Assembly: GCA_029553475.1 (NCBI GenBank)
Contig: JAKPKV010000138.1
Location: 1-64,000, forward strand
Source: Armatimonadota bacterium
GTDB lineage: Bacteria > Armatimonadota > Hebobacteria > CAIYQO01
Length of the DNA stretch: 64,000 nucleotides
Reading direction: 5' to 3'
Numbering within the stretch: the first letter of the stretch is position 1; each line of letters begins with the position of its first letter. The notes beneath the pieces were generated by a model, which was not told the DNA's origin, made no database searches, and worked only from the letters and a program-made list of their open reading frames with translations. A program made the translations under genes and the position numbers. Of the stretch, positions 28,601-36,731 are shown one piece after another.

Positions 28601-29300
28601 CGAAGGTTTTTCGCGCGCGGGCCAGCGCCTGCATCCACGCCGACGTGCCCGGACAGGCCAGCAGCGCCGCCATCGCCTGCTGTACGGCCGCCGCGGCGTC
28701 CGCCGCGTCCGCGTCCGGCACGGGGGTCATGGTTGCCGCCGCATACCCATGCGTGCGCCCGGTGCTATACGTCGCGAGCAGCGCGCCGCGCAGCGTCTCC
28801 TGGGGCATATCGAGCAGCAGGCGGCTCACCTCGTCGCGGCTCTCCTCGTCGCTCCACGCCGCCTCCAGCACGTCCTCCAGCACTTTTTCCCGCAGGGTGA
28901 CCGCCAGCGCGTCGTCGAGCAGGCGGAAATTCGGGTCAATGCCCGCCTGCAGCGCGTGCTCGCGCAGCAGGCGCTCGCAAAAGCTGTGGATGGTGCCGAT
29001 GGGCGCGCGGCCCAGCGCCCGGCGCGCGGCCTCGCGCCCCAGGCGCAGCAGCTCGCCGGCAATGCGCTCACGCATCTCCTGCGCGGCCTTGCGCGTGAAG
29101 GTGAGGGTGAGGATGTTGTCCACCGTCAGCGACGGGTGCTGTTCCAGCAGGTAGAGATAGCGCGCGGTGAGCACCCGCGTCTTCCCCGACCCCGCGCCGG
29201 CGGAGACGAGGATCCGGCGCGCGGGGTCGGTGGCGGCGCGCAATTGCTCCGGGTCCAGCGAATGCAGCATCTCCAGCGTCACGGCGGTTACCTCATTCAT
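25653..29300 (-). CDS. RecB/AddA-like UvrD-family helicase-nuclease with Fe-S cysteines
   Basis: 1215 residues from the ATG at 29300. The N-terminal UvrD helicase has Walker A SAGAGSGKT (33-41), TFTRKAAQEM, and VDEFQDTN with D360/E361. The C-terminal PD-(D/E)XK nuclease has D1098 in GIIDVL, D1111 and K1113 in ILDYKTG. C969 (ACPRQYW) together with C1194, C1197 and C1203 (CEFCPFRTEC) has the spacing of the 4Fe-4S cluster in AddB-type nucleases. Double-strand-break end processing is the likely role. No addB-like partner gene is adjacent; both neighbours are unrelated and divergent or convergent. Confidence 0.92.
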   Translation of the reverse strand: MNEVTAVTLEMLHSLDPEQLRAATDPARRILVSAGAGSGKTRVLTARYLYLLEQHPSLTVDNILTLTFTRKAAQEMRERIAGELLRLGREAARRALGRAPIGTIHSFCERLLREHALQAGIDPNFRLLDDALAVTLREKVLEDVLEAAWSDEESRDEVSRLLLDMPQETLRGALLATYSTGRTHGYAAATMTPVPDADAADAAAAVQQAMAALLACPGTSAWMQALARARKTFETEVLPLLAPPWEPERFWDHYYRAEALSKSLTPAGGPTGGVAKALREAVKGAYGRWLGARLDGVARPYLLAMAYLIGRFDAAYRAAKDAEGLLDFEDLLLRARVLLLDEESGVARRCRGRFAHVMVDEFQDTNPLQFSIISAVCGESGGLFAVGDVKQSIYRFIGSDVRVFLDYEARLAGDGEARLALRTNYRARPDVLQPINGLFAALWPVFPERRDDEFTFQPLRSPDTTAPDKAIPSLEIAFWTASGEGADTLRTREADWIARRILQVTGRYGEPALRVEDADTHDGRDAHAGDILVLFRSSAEIPLYAGRLRAAGVPVYVVSGRGFYQAREVQDIIHLLRAVENPLDDFSLTVVLRSPLVAVSDDALYWLSHAAPFFADEEETEDGELRPALPRACGRLWEAIERLERIPRLAARDRERLLAFRAFLGELQAMAPAGQPLDLLDLILDRTGYAICLLAGDDGEQRCANLRKLREVAAAFQKSGLFDLADFRRHLAHLQDVAPREASAPLDAEKSRTVRLMTIHAAKGLEAPVVFLADGGWGKATAHRQRERVIYQPGVGIACQVPTPEDEMCDPAGYLTMRDTLDAEDAREAERLLYVAMTRAREHLICSGFTKKNVMPPTYLGLLTAMLEKAGVTADGDIRALTVDGVAYPVRVWTEEAMNALAALPAAYAPAASVWEACAAQLHAGLALPIPAGPDDFPSVIARFAPLRPARRDLPLRIGVNRALDYAACPRQYWFRYLLHRAHATRGALPPVLEAEDEGDDDERERTDGTEFGTLLHAVLQRAAFDAPLAGQLPSLLPMLGAARARAITPAEEHSLHRCLSRLSALEMYHRLTRASECHREQRFLAREGDVLYTGIIDVLARDEDGWWILDYKTGRSSPRHLRQVGLYALGIGAAMRIAVADVAVIYLDEDTPARAVNQRRVTDEFTAALRTLLRGVGEGIRHGAFAPSPGRQCEFCPFRTECPAGRAVVMAVEV

Positions 29301-29628
29301 CAACGCATCCGTCTAGATCAGCGCGCCGGACGTGCGCCTGCGCGAGATGATCGGTCGGACTGCCGGCATCATGCCGGCACGCGACCCGGACGGTCGCGAG
29401 GACCAGCGGCCGGCTGGAAGCCGGCGGTCCGACGGCCGGTCAGCGAACACTGTGCGCAAATCCAACGCCGTCTTTATGATCCAGTTCGCCGCCCGCCGCC
29501 GGCGCGCCTGCTGAGCGGGCTCTTTCACCGCCGGCGTCTTCCCGTCAATCGTCAGCCGCGCGGCCCGCCGGCAGGTATTCGCTCCGGCCCCGCCTAATTG
29601 AGCAGAAAAGATCCACCGGAGGCTGCCC
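29301..29628. repeat. Gene-free divergent gap with GCCGGC hairpins
   Basis: Palindrome TGCCGGCAT-C-ATGCCGGCA (29361-29379) and GCCGGC-TGGAA-GCCGGC (29409-29425) lie inside a 327-nt gap. GGTCGGAC (29353-29360) and GTCCGACGGCC (29427-29437) add an outer pairing. No gene was recognised. Confidence 0.6.
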
Positions 29629-30669
29629 ATGCGCATGCTCCTGCTCATCTCCGCGTTCCTTGCCGTTGCCGGCACTGCCGCCGATCCGGTTACCGCCTTC
29701 TCGACCAGCGTGACGGCAAACGGCGCCGCCTTCGCGGTGAGCGGCGTCAAGGTAAATCTCGGCGACCCCCGCGTCGCGCTGCGCGTGGGCATCGCGCGGG
29801 ACCTGGTCGGCCACACCGAGGCGCTGGGCGCTCTCGCCAAGCGGGCCGGCGCCGTCGCGGCCATCAACGGCTCCTTCTTCGATGCGTACACCCGCGACGC
29901 GCTGAAGAACCCGGATATGTCGCTCATCAGCAACGGGCAGCTCATCTTCAAGAGCAACATCGGCAGCGTGCTCGGCTTCGGCGCGGACAACAGGCCGGCG
30001 ATCTTCACCCCGCGCTATCGGCTGGTCGGCACGCTGACCCACGCGAACGGGCGCGCCGAGAGCTGGTTCGCCTACTGGATGAACCGCAAGCCCACCGCCG
30101 CGACCAGCGTGACGCTGTTCACCCGCCACTGGGGGCCGACGATTGACGCCGCCGGGGGCACGCTGGTGGTGGTGCGCGAGGGCGTGGTGGCCGACCTCAC
30201 CGCCGCGACGACCGCCATTCCGGCGGACGGCTTCATCATCCAGGTGCGCGGCGAGGCGGGCCTGCTGCGGCGCTTCCAGGTGGGGGACCGCGTGGCCTTC
30301 GCGCCGGAGACCACCTATCTCGGCGCCGGCAGCGGCGAGGGCGTGCGGGAAGGTCTCGGCGCCGGCCCGCGCGTGCTGATGGCGGGCAAGCCCATCTTCA
30401 ATCCGTCGAGCGAGGGCTTCAGCGACCCGAAAATCCTCGAACGCGCCGGCGCGCGTTCCGCCGCCGGCTACACCGCCGACCGCCTGCTCTATCTCATCAC
30501 CGTGAAGAGCGCCCGCGTGCGCGACCTCGGTGGGATACTGCAAGCGCTGGGCTGCGTGGAAGGCATGAATCTCGACGGCGGCGCCTCCAGCGGCCTCTGG
30601 TACCGCGGCCAATACCTGACGGCGCCGGGACGCGATATCAGCAACGCGCTGCTGGTGATGGTGAAGTGA
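29629..30669 (+). CDS. Secreted phosphodiester glycosidase (NAGPA) family protein
   Basis: 346 residues with a signal peptide (MRMLLLISAFLAVAGTAA) and GGAGG 8 nt before the ATG. The NAGPA core motifs are VAAINGSFFD and, near the C-terminus, LGCVEGMNLDGGASSGLWY. The family cleaves GlcNAc-1-phosphodiester or related glycan linkages; many bacterial members act on exopolysaccharide or teichoic-type polymers. It heads a cluster with a toroid protein 15 nt downstream, then a membrane metzincin-like protein, suggesting envelope glycan work. The exact substrate is unknown. Confidence 0.88.
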   Translation: MRMLLLISAFLAVAGTAADPVTAFSTSVTANGAAFAVSGVKVNLGDPRVALRVGIARDLVGHTEALGALAKRAGAVAAINGSFFDAYTRDALKNPDMSLISNGQLIFKSNIGSVLGFGADNRPAIFTPRYRLVGTLTHANGRAESWFAYWMNRKPTAATSVTLFTRHWGPTIDAAGGTLVVVREGVVADLTAATTAIPADGFIIQVRGEAGLLRRFQVGDRVAFAPETTYLGAGSGEGVREGLGAGPRVLMAGKPIFNPSSEGFSDPKILERAGARSAAGYTADRLLYLITVKSARVRDLGGILQALGCVEGMNLDGGASSGLWYRGQYLTAPGRDISNALLVMVK

Positions 30670-30684
30670 GGGGGGGGTGTTCGC

Positions 30685-32544
30685 ATGTTATCGCTGTTGA
30701 GGCCATTGCCGCTGCTGGCGGATGATGCGCCGGCGGGGAGATTGGCGCGGCGGGTGCTGGAGGCCGACGCGCCCGACGGGTGGGCGCCGACGGGGATTGA
30801 CCGGACGGCGTACCTGGACCTGATGGAGCTCATCGTGCGGGCGGCGGCGGGGTGGCAGGACGCGCGGGGGGCGATCATTGATCCGGTGGCGGGCGCCGAA
30901 TGCGGGCAAACTTCGCCGCGCTTCGCCGCGCCCGGCGCGATCTTGCTCGCCTTCGGCCGCGTGCCGGAGCTGCGCCCGTCCGTCGAACGCGCGATGAGCT
31001 GGGCGTGCCGGCGGTTGGCCGATGGTGCGGCGCAGTCGCCGGATTTCTGGATGCGGGAGCTGATGACCGCCTACCTGTGCCTGGCGCCACGCACCGCCTC
31101 CGCGCTGACCGCGCAATGGGCGGCGGACCTGCGGCGGGTGAATCCCGAGCAGACGTACGTCGCGGTGAAGCCGGATGGACGGGGGCTGGAGACGCTGCAC
31201 AACTGGACGGTCTACGCCATCGCCGGCGAGTGGCTGCGCGAGGCGGCGGGCCTGTGCGGCCCGGGTGCGGGGATCTGCGGGCGCGCGTTCGTCGAAAAAT
31301 ACCTGCCGCCGCAGCTCGCACATTTCTCGCCGGAGGGGATGTACCGCGATCCCGGCGACCCCATCACCTACGACATCACCACCCGGCTGCAGGCGGCAAT
31401 TCCCCTCGCCTTCGGGTATGGGGGCCCGGCCAGCGCCGAGCTGCACGCGCTGTTGCAGCGGGCGGCGCTGGCGATGCTGCTCTGGATGACGCCCGATGGC
31501 TATGTGCCGTACGGCGGACGCTCCAGCCAGTTCCACTTTCAGGAGGCGATCATCGCCGCGCTGTGCGAGTTGGAGGCACGGCGCTATCGCACGGATGACC
31601 CGCGGCTGGCGGGGGCGTTCAAGCGGCAGGCGCACCGCTCGATGCTGGCGGTGCGGCGCTGGCTGGCGGAGATGCAACCCTTCCGCCACATCAAGAACGG
31701 TTTTCCCCCCGCGGACGAGTTCGGCCGCGACCCGTATGGGCACTATTCGGTCTACAGCCTGCTCTGCGCGTCCTTCTTCGGGCTGGCGGCGCTGTTCGCG
31801 GATGACGGCATCGCCGAGGCGCCCTGCCCGGCGGAGATCGGCGGTTTCCTCTTCACGCTGCCGGACGCCTTCCACAAAGTGTTCGCCACCTGCGCCGGCA
31901 CGCACGTCGAAATTGACCTGCGCGCCGACGCAAAATACGATGCCACCGGCCTCGGGCGCTTCACCGTCACCGGCGCGCCGCTGGAGCTGGGGCCGGGGAT
32001 GCCCTGTACCGCCACGCCCGGCTACGTGCTGCCGGAACGCTATCGGAATGGCGTGTCGCTGGCCCTCGGCCCCGCCTGGCCGGAAGGCGAGGGCTGGCAG
32101 ACGCTGGCCGCGCTGTCGGAGGGCCTGGAAGCCGCCTGCACGGTGGAGCGGGAAACGCCGGAGGAGACGGCTTTCCGCGTCACATATCGCCATGAAGACA
32201 CCGCCATAACCGAGGCGTATACGCTGGCGGAGGGGCGGCTGGGCATTGTGAGCGCGGTGAGGAAGGGTGACCGTGCGGTTGAACGGATACGCTTTCAGGT
32301 GCCGCTGCTGCACACCGACGGCGCGGCGGCGTCGGTCATCACGCACGCGCCGGGGTGCGTGCGCGTCGCCTACCGGGGCGCGATGCTGACCGTGCAATAC
32401 GACCCGGCATATCGGGCGTGGATTGACGAAACCCCGGTGGCGAACCGTAACGGCGTCTACCAAACGCTGGTGCTGGAAGTGCCGGGGCACGAGATAACGG
32501 TTGAACTGCGGCTGGAGGCGGGTATAGCTGAGCCAGCAGCGTAA
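30685..32544 (+). CDS. Toroid/beta-sandwich protein, DUF2264 or lyase-like, unassigned
   Basis: 619 residues. Residues about 40-370 are helical with aromatic and acidic patches (NWTVYAIAGEWLRE, RDPGDPITYDITTRL, GGRSSQFHFQEAI, GRDPYGHYSVYSLL), as in (alpha/alpha)6 enzymes on uronic or amino sugars. The rest is beta-rich. There is no signal peptide, unlike the gene at 15231-17360, so it is probably cytoplasmic. It starts 15 nt after the NAGPA gene and is likely in its operon. The family name is a guess from overall pattern. Confidence 0.68.
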   Translation: MLSLLRPLPLLADDAPAGRLARRVLEADAPDGWAPTGIDRTAYLDLMELIVRAAAGWQDARGAIIDPVAGAECGQTSPRFAAPGAILLAFGRVPELRPSVERAMSWACRRLADGAAQSPDFWMRELMTAYLCLAPRTASALTAQWAADLRRVNPEQTYVAVKPDGRGLETLHNWTVYAIAGEWLREAAGLCGPGAGICGRAFVEKYLPPQLAHFSPEGMYRDPGDPITYDITTRLQAAIPLAFGYGGPASAELHALLQRAALAMLLWMTPDGYVPYGGRSSQFHFQEAIIAALCELEARRYRTDDPRLAGAFKRQAHRSMLAVRRWLAEMQPFRHIKNGFPPADEFGRDPYGHYSVYSLLCASFFGLAALFADDGIAEAPCPAEIGGFLFTLPDAFHKVFATCAGTHVEIDLRADAKYDATGLGRFTVTGAPLELGPGMPCTATPGYVLPERYRNGVSLALGPAWPEGEGWQTLAALSEGLEAACTVERETPEETAFRVTYRHEDTAITEAYTLAEGRLGIVSAVRKGDRAVERIRFQVPLLHTDGAAASVITHAPGCVRVAYRGAMLTVQYDPAYRAWIDETPVANRNGVYQTLVLEVPGHEITVELRLEAGIAEPAA

Positions 32545-32561
32545 TCACGGGGGAGGCGGCG

Positions 32562-33419
32562 ATGGATGAACCGGTTGTCGAGCAGCGGGAGCCAGCGGGA
32601 GAGGCGACCCCGGCGCCGGCGAAGCCGTGGTATCTGCGCGAGATACGTCCTGACCGGCGCGTCTTCGGCATCGGGCGGCCGGTGCGCATCTTCATGGTCA
32701 TCACCATCCCGCTCATCCTCCTCTACTCCGTCACGTGCAAGCCGCTCTGGTGCCTGGGCTGGCGTTATCCCTTCTACGCGATGAGCAATTTCATGCCGGT
32801 GCGGTCCGCCTCCGGGCAGTGGCACCCCGGCGCCGCGTGGATCCGTGCGAAAGATATCCGCATCTACAGCGAGGGCGCCGTCGGCGCGGCGAAGCAACTG
32901 GTCGCGGTGCGCGACATGCAGGGGCTGGTGGACGAGCTGGGGCTGGACATCACCGTCACCGCGCACGCCATGCCGGAGGACGCCCGCCGCGACCTGGACG
33001 CGGCGACGGTGAAGCAGGAGGGCAAATACCGGCTGGATTTTCAGCGGCTCATGGCTTTACGCCTGGAGCATCGCGGCCAGCGCTACGCGGAGATCTTCCT
33101 CACCGGCATGGAGTTCGCCGACAACCCGATCATCCAGGGCAAGGCGCTTTGCGGCGCCGGGCTGGTGGCGCTGCGCATGGGCCGCACCGACAATGTGGTC
33201 CGCCACGAAGGCGCGCACCTGCTGGGTTACGACAAACACGACGACTTCCCCTACTACATCGTCGGCTACCGGGAGAGCTGGCTGCCGGAAGCGCGCGACA
33301 CGATGATGATGTTCAGCAGTACCGCGAACCGCGCGCTGTCGCCGCGCGCGAAAGATGCGCTGCATCATCTGTGGATCGGGCTGGAGAAACGGCACGGGGT
33401 GCGATATTTCAAACGGTGA
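32562..33419 (+). CDS. Membrane-anchored metzincin-like protein, paralogue 1
   Basis: 285 residues. A cytoplasmic Pro-rich tail is followed by one membrane span (about 43-57, IFMVITIPLILLYSV), placing the remainder outside. A zincin motif reads HEGAHLLGYDKHDD: H215, E216, H219, G222 and H226/D227, then RDTMMMFSS (M248-250) as a possible Met-turn. The motif has one residue more than the classical HExxHxxGxxH. The same layout recurs at 49629-50471 (H212, E213, H216, G219, H223, D224). It lies 17 nt after the toroid gene, in an envelope glycan cluster. Protease activity is inferred; no database family was recognised. Confidence 0.7.
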   Translation: MDEPVVEQREPAGEATPAPAKPWYLREIRPDRRVFGIGRPVRIFMVITIPLILLYSVTCKPLWCLGWRYPFYAMSNFMPVRSASGQWHPGAAWIRAKDIRIYSEGAVGAAKQLVAVRDMQGLVDELGLDITVTAHAMPEDARRDLDAATVKQEGKYRLDFQRLMALRLEHRGQRYAEIFLTGMEFADNPIIQGKALCGAGLVALRMGRTDNVVRHEGAHLLGYDKHDDFPYYIVGYRESWLPEARDTMMMFSSTANRALSPRAKDALHHLWIGLEKRHGVRYFKR

Positions 33420-33465
33420 GCGCGCGCGGGCAGGATTTCGATGGCGCCGCGCGAATTGTCCCCGT

Positions 33466-34422
33466 ATGGATACACGCATCACGCTGGGGCGCAGCGGGCT
33501 CTCGGTGAGTCCGATTTGTTACGGATCGTGGCAGCTCTCGCCGCGCTTCTGGGGAGCGGGGCCGGAGGAGGAGTTCATCGCCGCCATGCGGCGGGCGGTG
33601 GAGGTGGGAATCACCTTCTTCGACACCGCGGACGCCTACGGCGACGGGCTATCCGAGACGGTGATGGGCAAGGCGCTGCAGGGGATGCGCGACCGGGTGG
33701 TCATCGCCACCAAGGCGTATCACCATTTCTTCCCCGACGGCCGGCGCTACCCCGATCTCTCCGGCGCCTACCTCATCGAGGCGTGCGAGGCCAGCCTGCG
33801 GCGGCTGCGCACGGACTATCTTGATCTCTACCAGTGCCATGCCTTCGACCCCATCACCCCGCTGGAGGAGACGGCGGCGGCGCTGGAGCGGCTGAAAGAG
33901 CAGGGCAAAATCCGCGCCTACGGGGTGAGCAATTTTTCCGCGGCGCAGCTTCGGCTGGCGCGGCAGTACGGCGACTTCGCCACCATCCAGCCGGATTACG
34001 ACCTGCTCAACACGCACATCGAGGCCGACCTGCTCCCCTACTGCCGGGCGGAGAATATCGGCGTGCTCGTCTACAGCCCACTGCACCGCGGCCTGCTCAC
34101 CGGCAAATACACCGGCGCGGAGACCTTCAGCGACCTGCGCAAAAACAACCCCGACTTCCAGGGCGAGCGCTTCACCGACCTCGCCGCGCGCGTCGCAGGC
34201 CTGCGCCCGCTGGCGGAGCGGCACAGCTGCAGCATCGTGCAGCTCGTCCTCGCCGCCACCCTCATGCACACCGCCGTCCACGTCGCCATCGTCGGCATCA
34301 AGACCGCCGAACAGATCGAAGACGCCGCCGGCGCCATGCGGGTGATGTTGAGCCGCGAGGAGTATTACACGGTACGGCGCGCGCTGCAGCAGACGTACGG
34401 GATGGGGTTTCCCTTCGTGTGA
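33466..34422 (+). CDS. Aldo/keto reductase
   Basis: 318 residues. NAD(P)H-dependent oxidoreductase with the full catalytic tetrad: D53 and Y58 in FFDTADAYGDG, K83 in IATKAYHH and H125 in YQCHAFDP. GVSNF and VYSPLHRGLLTGKY are typical of the bacterial sugar-dehydrogenase-like branch. The ATG at 33466 gives the standard N-terminus (ITLGRSGLSVSPICYG). Its place next to glycan genes suggests a sugar or sugar-acid substrate. Confidence 0.92.
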   Translation: MDTRITLGRSGLSVSPICYGSWQLSPRFWGAGPEEEFIAAMRRAVEVGITFFDTADAYGDGLSETVMGKALQGMRDRVVIATKAYHHFFPDGRRYPDLSGAYLIEACEASLRRLRTDYLDLYQCHAFDPITPLEETAAALERLKEQGKIRAYGVSNFSAAQLRLARQYGDFATIQPDYDLLNTHIEADLLPYCRAENIGVLVYSPLHRGLLTGKYTGAETFSDLRKNNPDFQGERFTDLAARVAGLRPLAERHSCSIVQLVLAATLMHTAVHVAIVGIKTAEQIEDAAGAMRVMLSREEYYTVRRALQQTYGMGFPFV

Positions 34423-34486
34423 AGCTCCAAATTCGCGTTCCGCTCGCCGAATCAGGAAGCATATCTTTCGGTAAAGGAGTCATGCG

Positions 34487-35560
34487 GTGTCTACAGAGCA
34501 ATTTCCCCTCGGGGTGAATGTCCGCGCGTTCGGGGCGAAGGGTGACGACGCCGCGGATGATACGCCAGCGATTCAGCGGGCCATTGATGCGGCGGCGGAG
34601 GCGGGCGAGGCGGTGTGGTTCCCGCCAGGGCAGTATCGCTGCGGCATGCTGCGGATGCGCGACCACGTGACGCTGGCCGGTCGGCCGACCTGGAGCTATC
34701 GCCGGCATGGGACAACCGTGCTGCGCCTACACGACGCGGCGGCGCCGTGCCTAGTAAACCTGTGCGGCGCCATCGGCGCGCGGGTCTCCGGGCTGGCGCT
34801 GGACGGCGGGAATCTGGGCGAGGGGGCGCATGGCATCTATCTGAACGGCGAGGGGCACACGGAAGAGGATACGCTGGTCATCGAGCACTGCCGGGTGTCG
34901 GGGTTTTCGGGCGATGGGGCGCGGCTGGAGAATGTGTGGGGCTTCACCGTGCGGCACAACCTGTTTCACTGCAACGGCGGCGACGGGGTGTGCATCACGC
35001 ATTGGGATGGCTGGGTGCACGACAACATCATGATCGCCAACCGCCAATTCGGCTTCGCCGCCCGCGGCGCCAACGCGGCGGTGACGCTCACCGGCAACCG
35101 CATCGAGTGGAATTACCTCGGCGGCATCCTGCTGGAGAGCGGCACGCACTACAACGTCACCGGCAATTTCATTGACCGCTCCGGTGGGCCGGGTTTGGTG
35201 CTCATCGGCGCGCCGGATGCCGCGGACGCCCGCTGGCTGCCGGGCACGGTCGCCATCACCGGCAATATCTTCAATCGCAGCGGCGCGCGCGTTGATCCCG
35301 GCACGCCGGAGAGCTGCCACCTGCGCCTCGAACACGCCTGGGGCGTCGCCTGCACCGGCAACGTCTGCTGCTATGGCACGAATGACGACGGCGGCGGGCA
35401 GCCCTCACCCAGTTACGGCTTCGTGCTCCGCGACCTGCGCCACTGCGCCATCACCGGCAATACGCTCAACAACGCCGCGCTGCGCGAGCTCATCGTTGAC
35501 CAGGGCGAGCATGAGGGGACGGTGATTCGGGATAATCCGGGGTGTGTGGTGGTGGTGTAA
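34487..35560 (+). CDS. Right-handed parallel beta-helix protein (pectate-lyase-like fold)
   Basis: 357 residues from a GTG at 34487 with AAAGGAG 8 nt upstream. It opens with VRAFGAKGDDAADDTPAIQRAIDAA, the standard cap of pectin-lyase-fold proteins, followed by VWFPPGQYRCG and about seven coils with N-x-F/I-x-N turns (HNLFHCNGGDG, GNRIEWNYLGGILLESG, GNFIDRSGGPGL, GNIFNRSG, GNTLNNAALRE). No signal peptide is visible. Polysaccharide binding or cleavage is inferred. Confidence 0.85.
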   Translation: MSTEQFPLGVNVRAFGAKGDDAADDTPAIQRAIDAAAEAGEAVWFPPGQYRCGMLRMRDHVTLAGRPTWSYRRHGTTVLRLHDAAAPCLVNLCGAIGARVSGLALDGGNLGEGAHGIYLNGEGHTEEDTLVIEHCRVSGFSGDGARLENVWGFTVRHNLFHCNGGDGVCITHWDGWVHDNIMIANRQFGFAARGANAAVTLTGNRIEWNYLGGILLESGTHYNVTGNFIDRSGGPGLVLIGAPDAADARWLPGTVAITGNIFNRSGARVDPGTPESCHLRLEHAWGVACTGNVCCYGTNDDGGGQPSPSYGFVLRDLRHCAITGNTLNNAALRELIVDQGEHEGTVIRDNPGCVVVV

Positions 35561-35670
35561 GACATAGGGACGCCTCCGGTGTCCCCGGTAAATCCATCGT
35601 CGGGAACGCCCGCCTGCCTGCCCCGATGAAATCGTGGGTGGCGTTCCCAGGAGCGGCAATTGACAATTGT

Positions 35671-35695
35671 CAATTGTAGTGGGTCGTCACGTTGT
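35671..35695 (+). repeat. 25-nt direct repeat, left boundary of the AT-rich island
   Basis: CAATTGTAGTGGGTCGTCAC plus GTTGT. It matches 37729-37753 with a single T/C difference at 35680. It overlaps a 20-nt palindrome CAATTGACAATTGTCAATTG (35657-35676). Confidence 0.85.
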
Positions 35696-35873
35696 CGTTC
35701 GCGTATCAGGACAACCGTCTGTAGCGCGCGCTCGTTGGCATGGCAAGGTACATCGTTCGGTATGCCCAGCGCATGGACAACTGGAACAACACCGCGGCGT
35801 AAACAGGAAGCAGAACACACCTGAACACGCCTCGGAAATACCGGAGTTATGTCCGGACTAGCCTCTTGAACGA

Positions 35874-36731
35874 TCAATCAATTTTTGGAAGTGGATCACC
35901 GATAATGGCTAACACTGGTGGTGAAGTAACGAGATATATGTCTTTTGGGTTTTCTCTTGGTATACTATTATCAACAGTGACAATTATCCGTAGCGCAATT
36001 GTTGTTAGCAAATGTGTTTCTGGCTTATAAATCTTCCACGACTCTGGCCTGCTGATCGCATATTTCACGTTAACAATATATGTGTCACCAGGTTTGATAT
36101 ATGTACTGGTGACATTATTCGCATGTGGTCCATCTATTGCTGTTCTCGAAGATGTTCCAATATTCTTCTCCATAGATGGGGAAAAATAGAATCCCTCCAG
36201 ATTCATCTCTGATATACCAATTTGGTGTTCAGACTTGTTCGTAATTTTTACGGTTAACTCAGTTTGCTGCCCGTAAATGCATGGGGTTGTCGGTGGGACT
36301 AGTTCAACGCTCACCGGGAACTGTTTAATTAATTCAACGAATTTATCTTCCTCATCAACTGATCGTAGCATAGGGTCTCCAGCATAGTATAGTGTATAAA
36401 GATCCCGACTCTTTTGAAGGAAGAATAACAATCGTACACCGGCATATATCCGACCTTTTTCTTTCGATGCCATGGGCAAACTCGTCACATTCACATGTGT
36501 TATCGGAAGTCCTTTCAGAACCTTTTCCACTCTGACGATAGCAATATCAGTCGGCAGAAGTACGGTATTCTGACTATTAGTCTTTTCTCGGCTCATTACT
36601 TCTTCTACGACTCCAACAATAATTAGATCTGATAAGCCAATTCTTTCTGCATCAGTTATCGTTCTCATCTGTGAATTAACACTATTTGCGAACAATAAAA
36701 CAAAGAGAATCGTCACAGGCATTGATTTCAC
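35874..36731 (-). CDS. Secreted protein of unknown function in the AT-rich island
   Basis: 285 residues from a GTG at 36731 with GGAGG at 36742-36738; this start gives a signal peptide (VKSMPVTILFVLLFANSVNS). The mature part contains a beta-rich domain (SDLIIVGVVEEVMSR, DIAIVRVEKVLKG) that may bind or process a ligand, then a second immunoglobulin-like domain (CIYGQQTELTVKITN). Codon and base use are markedly more AT-rich than in neighbouring genes, which suggests recent acquisition. It overlaps the 3' end of the frameshifted lamin-tail gene by 50 nt, so the two were probably one transcription unit. Function not recognised. Confidence 0.75.
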   Translation of the reverse strand: MKSMPVTILFVLLFANSVNSQMRTITDAERIGLSDLIIVGVVEEVMSREKTNSQNTVLLPTDIAIVRVEKVLKGLPITHVNVTSLPMASKEKGRIYAGVRLLFFLQKSRDLYTLYYAGDPMLRSVDEEDKFVELIKQFPVSVELVPPTTPCIYGQQTELTVKITNKSEHQIGISEMNLEGFYFSPSMEKNIGTSSRTAIDGPHANNVTSTYIKPGDTYIVNVKYAISRPESWKIYKPETHLLTTIALRIIVTVDNSIPRENPKDIYLVTSPPVLAIIGDPLPKID

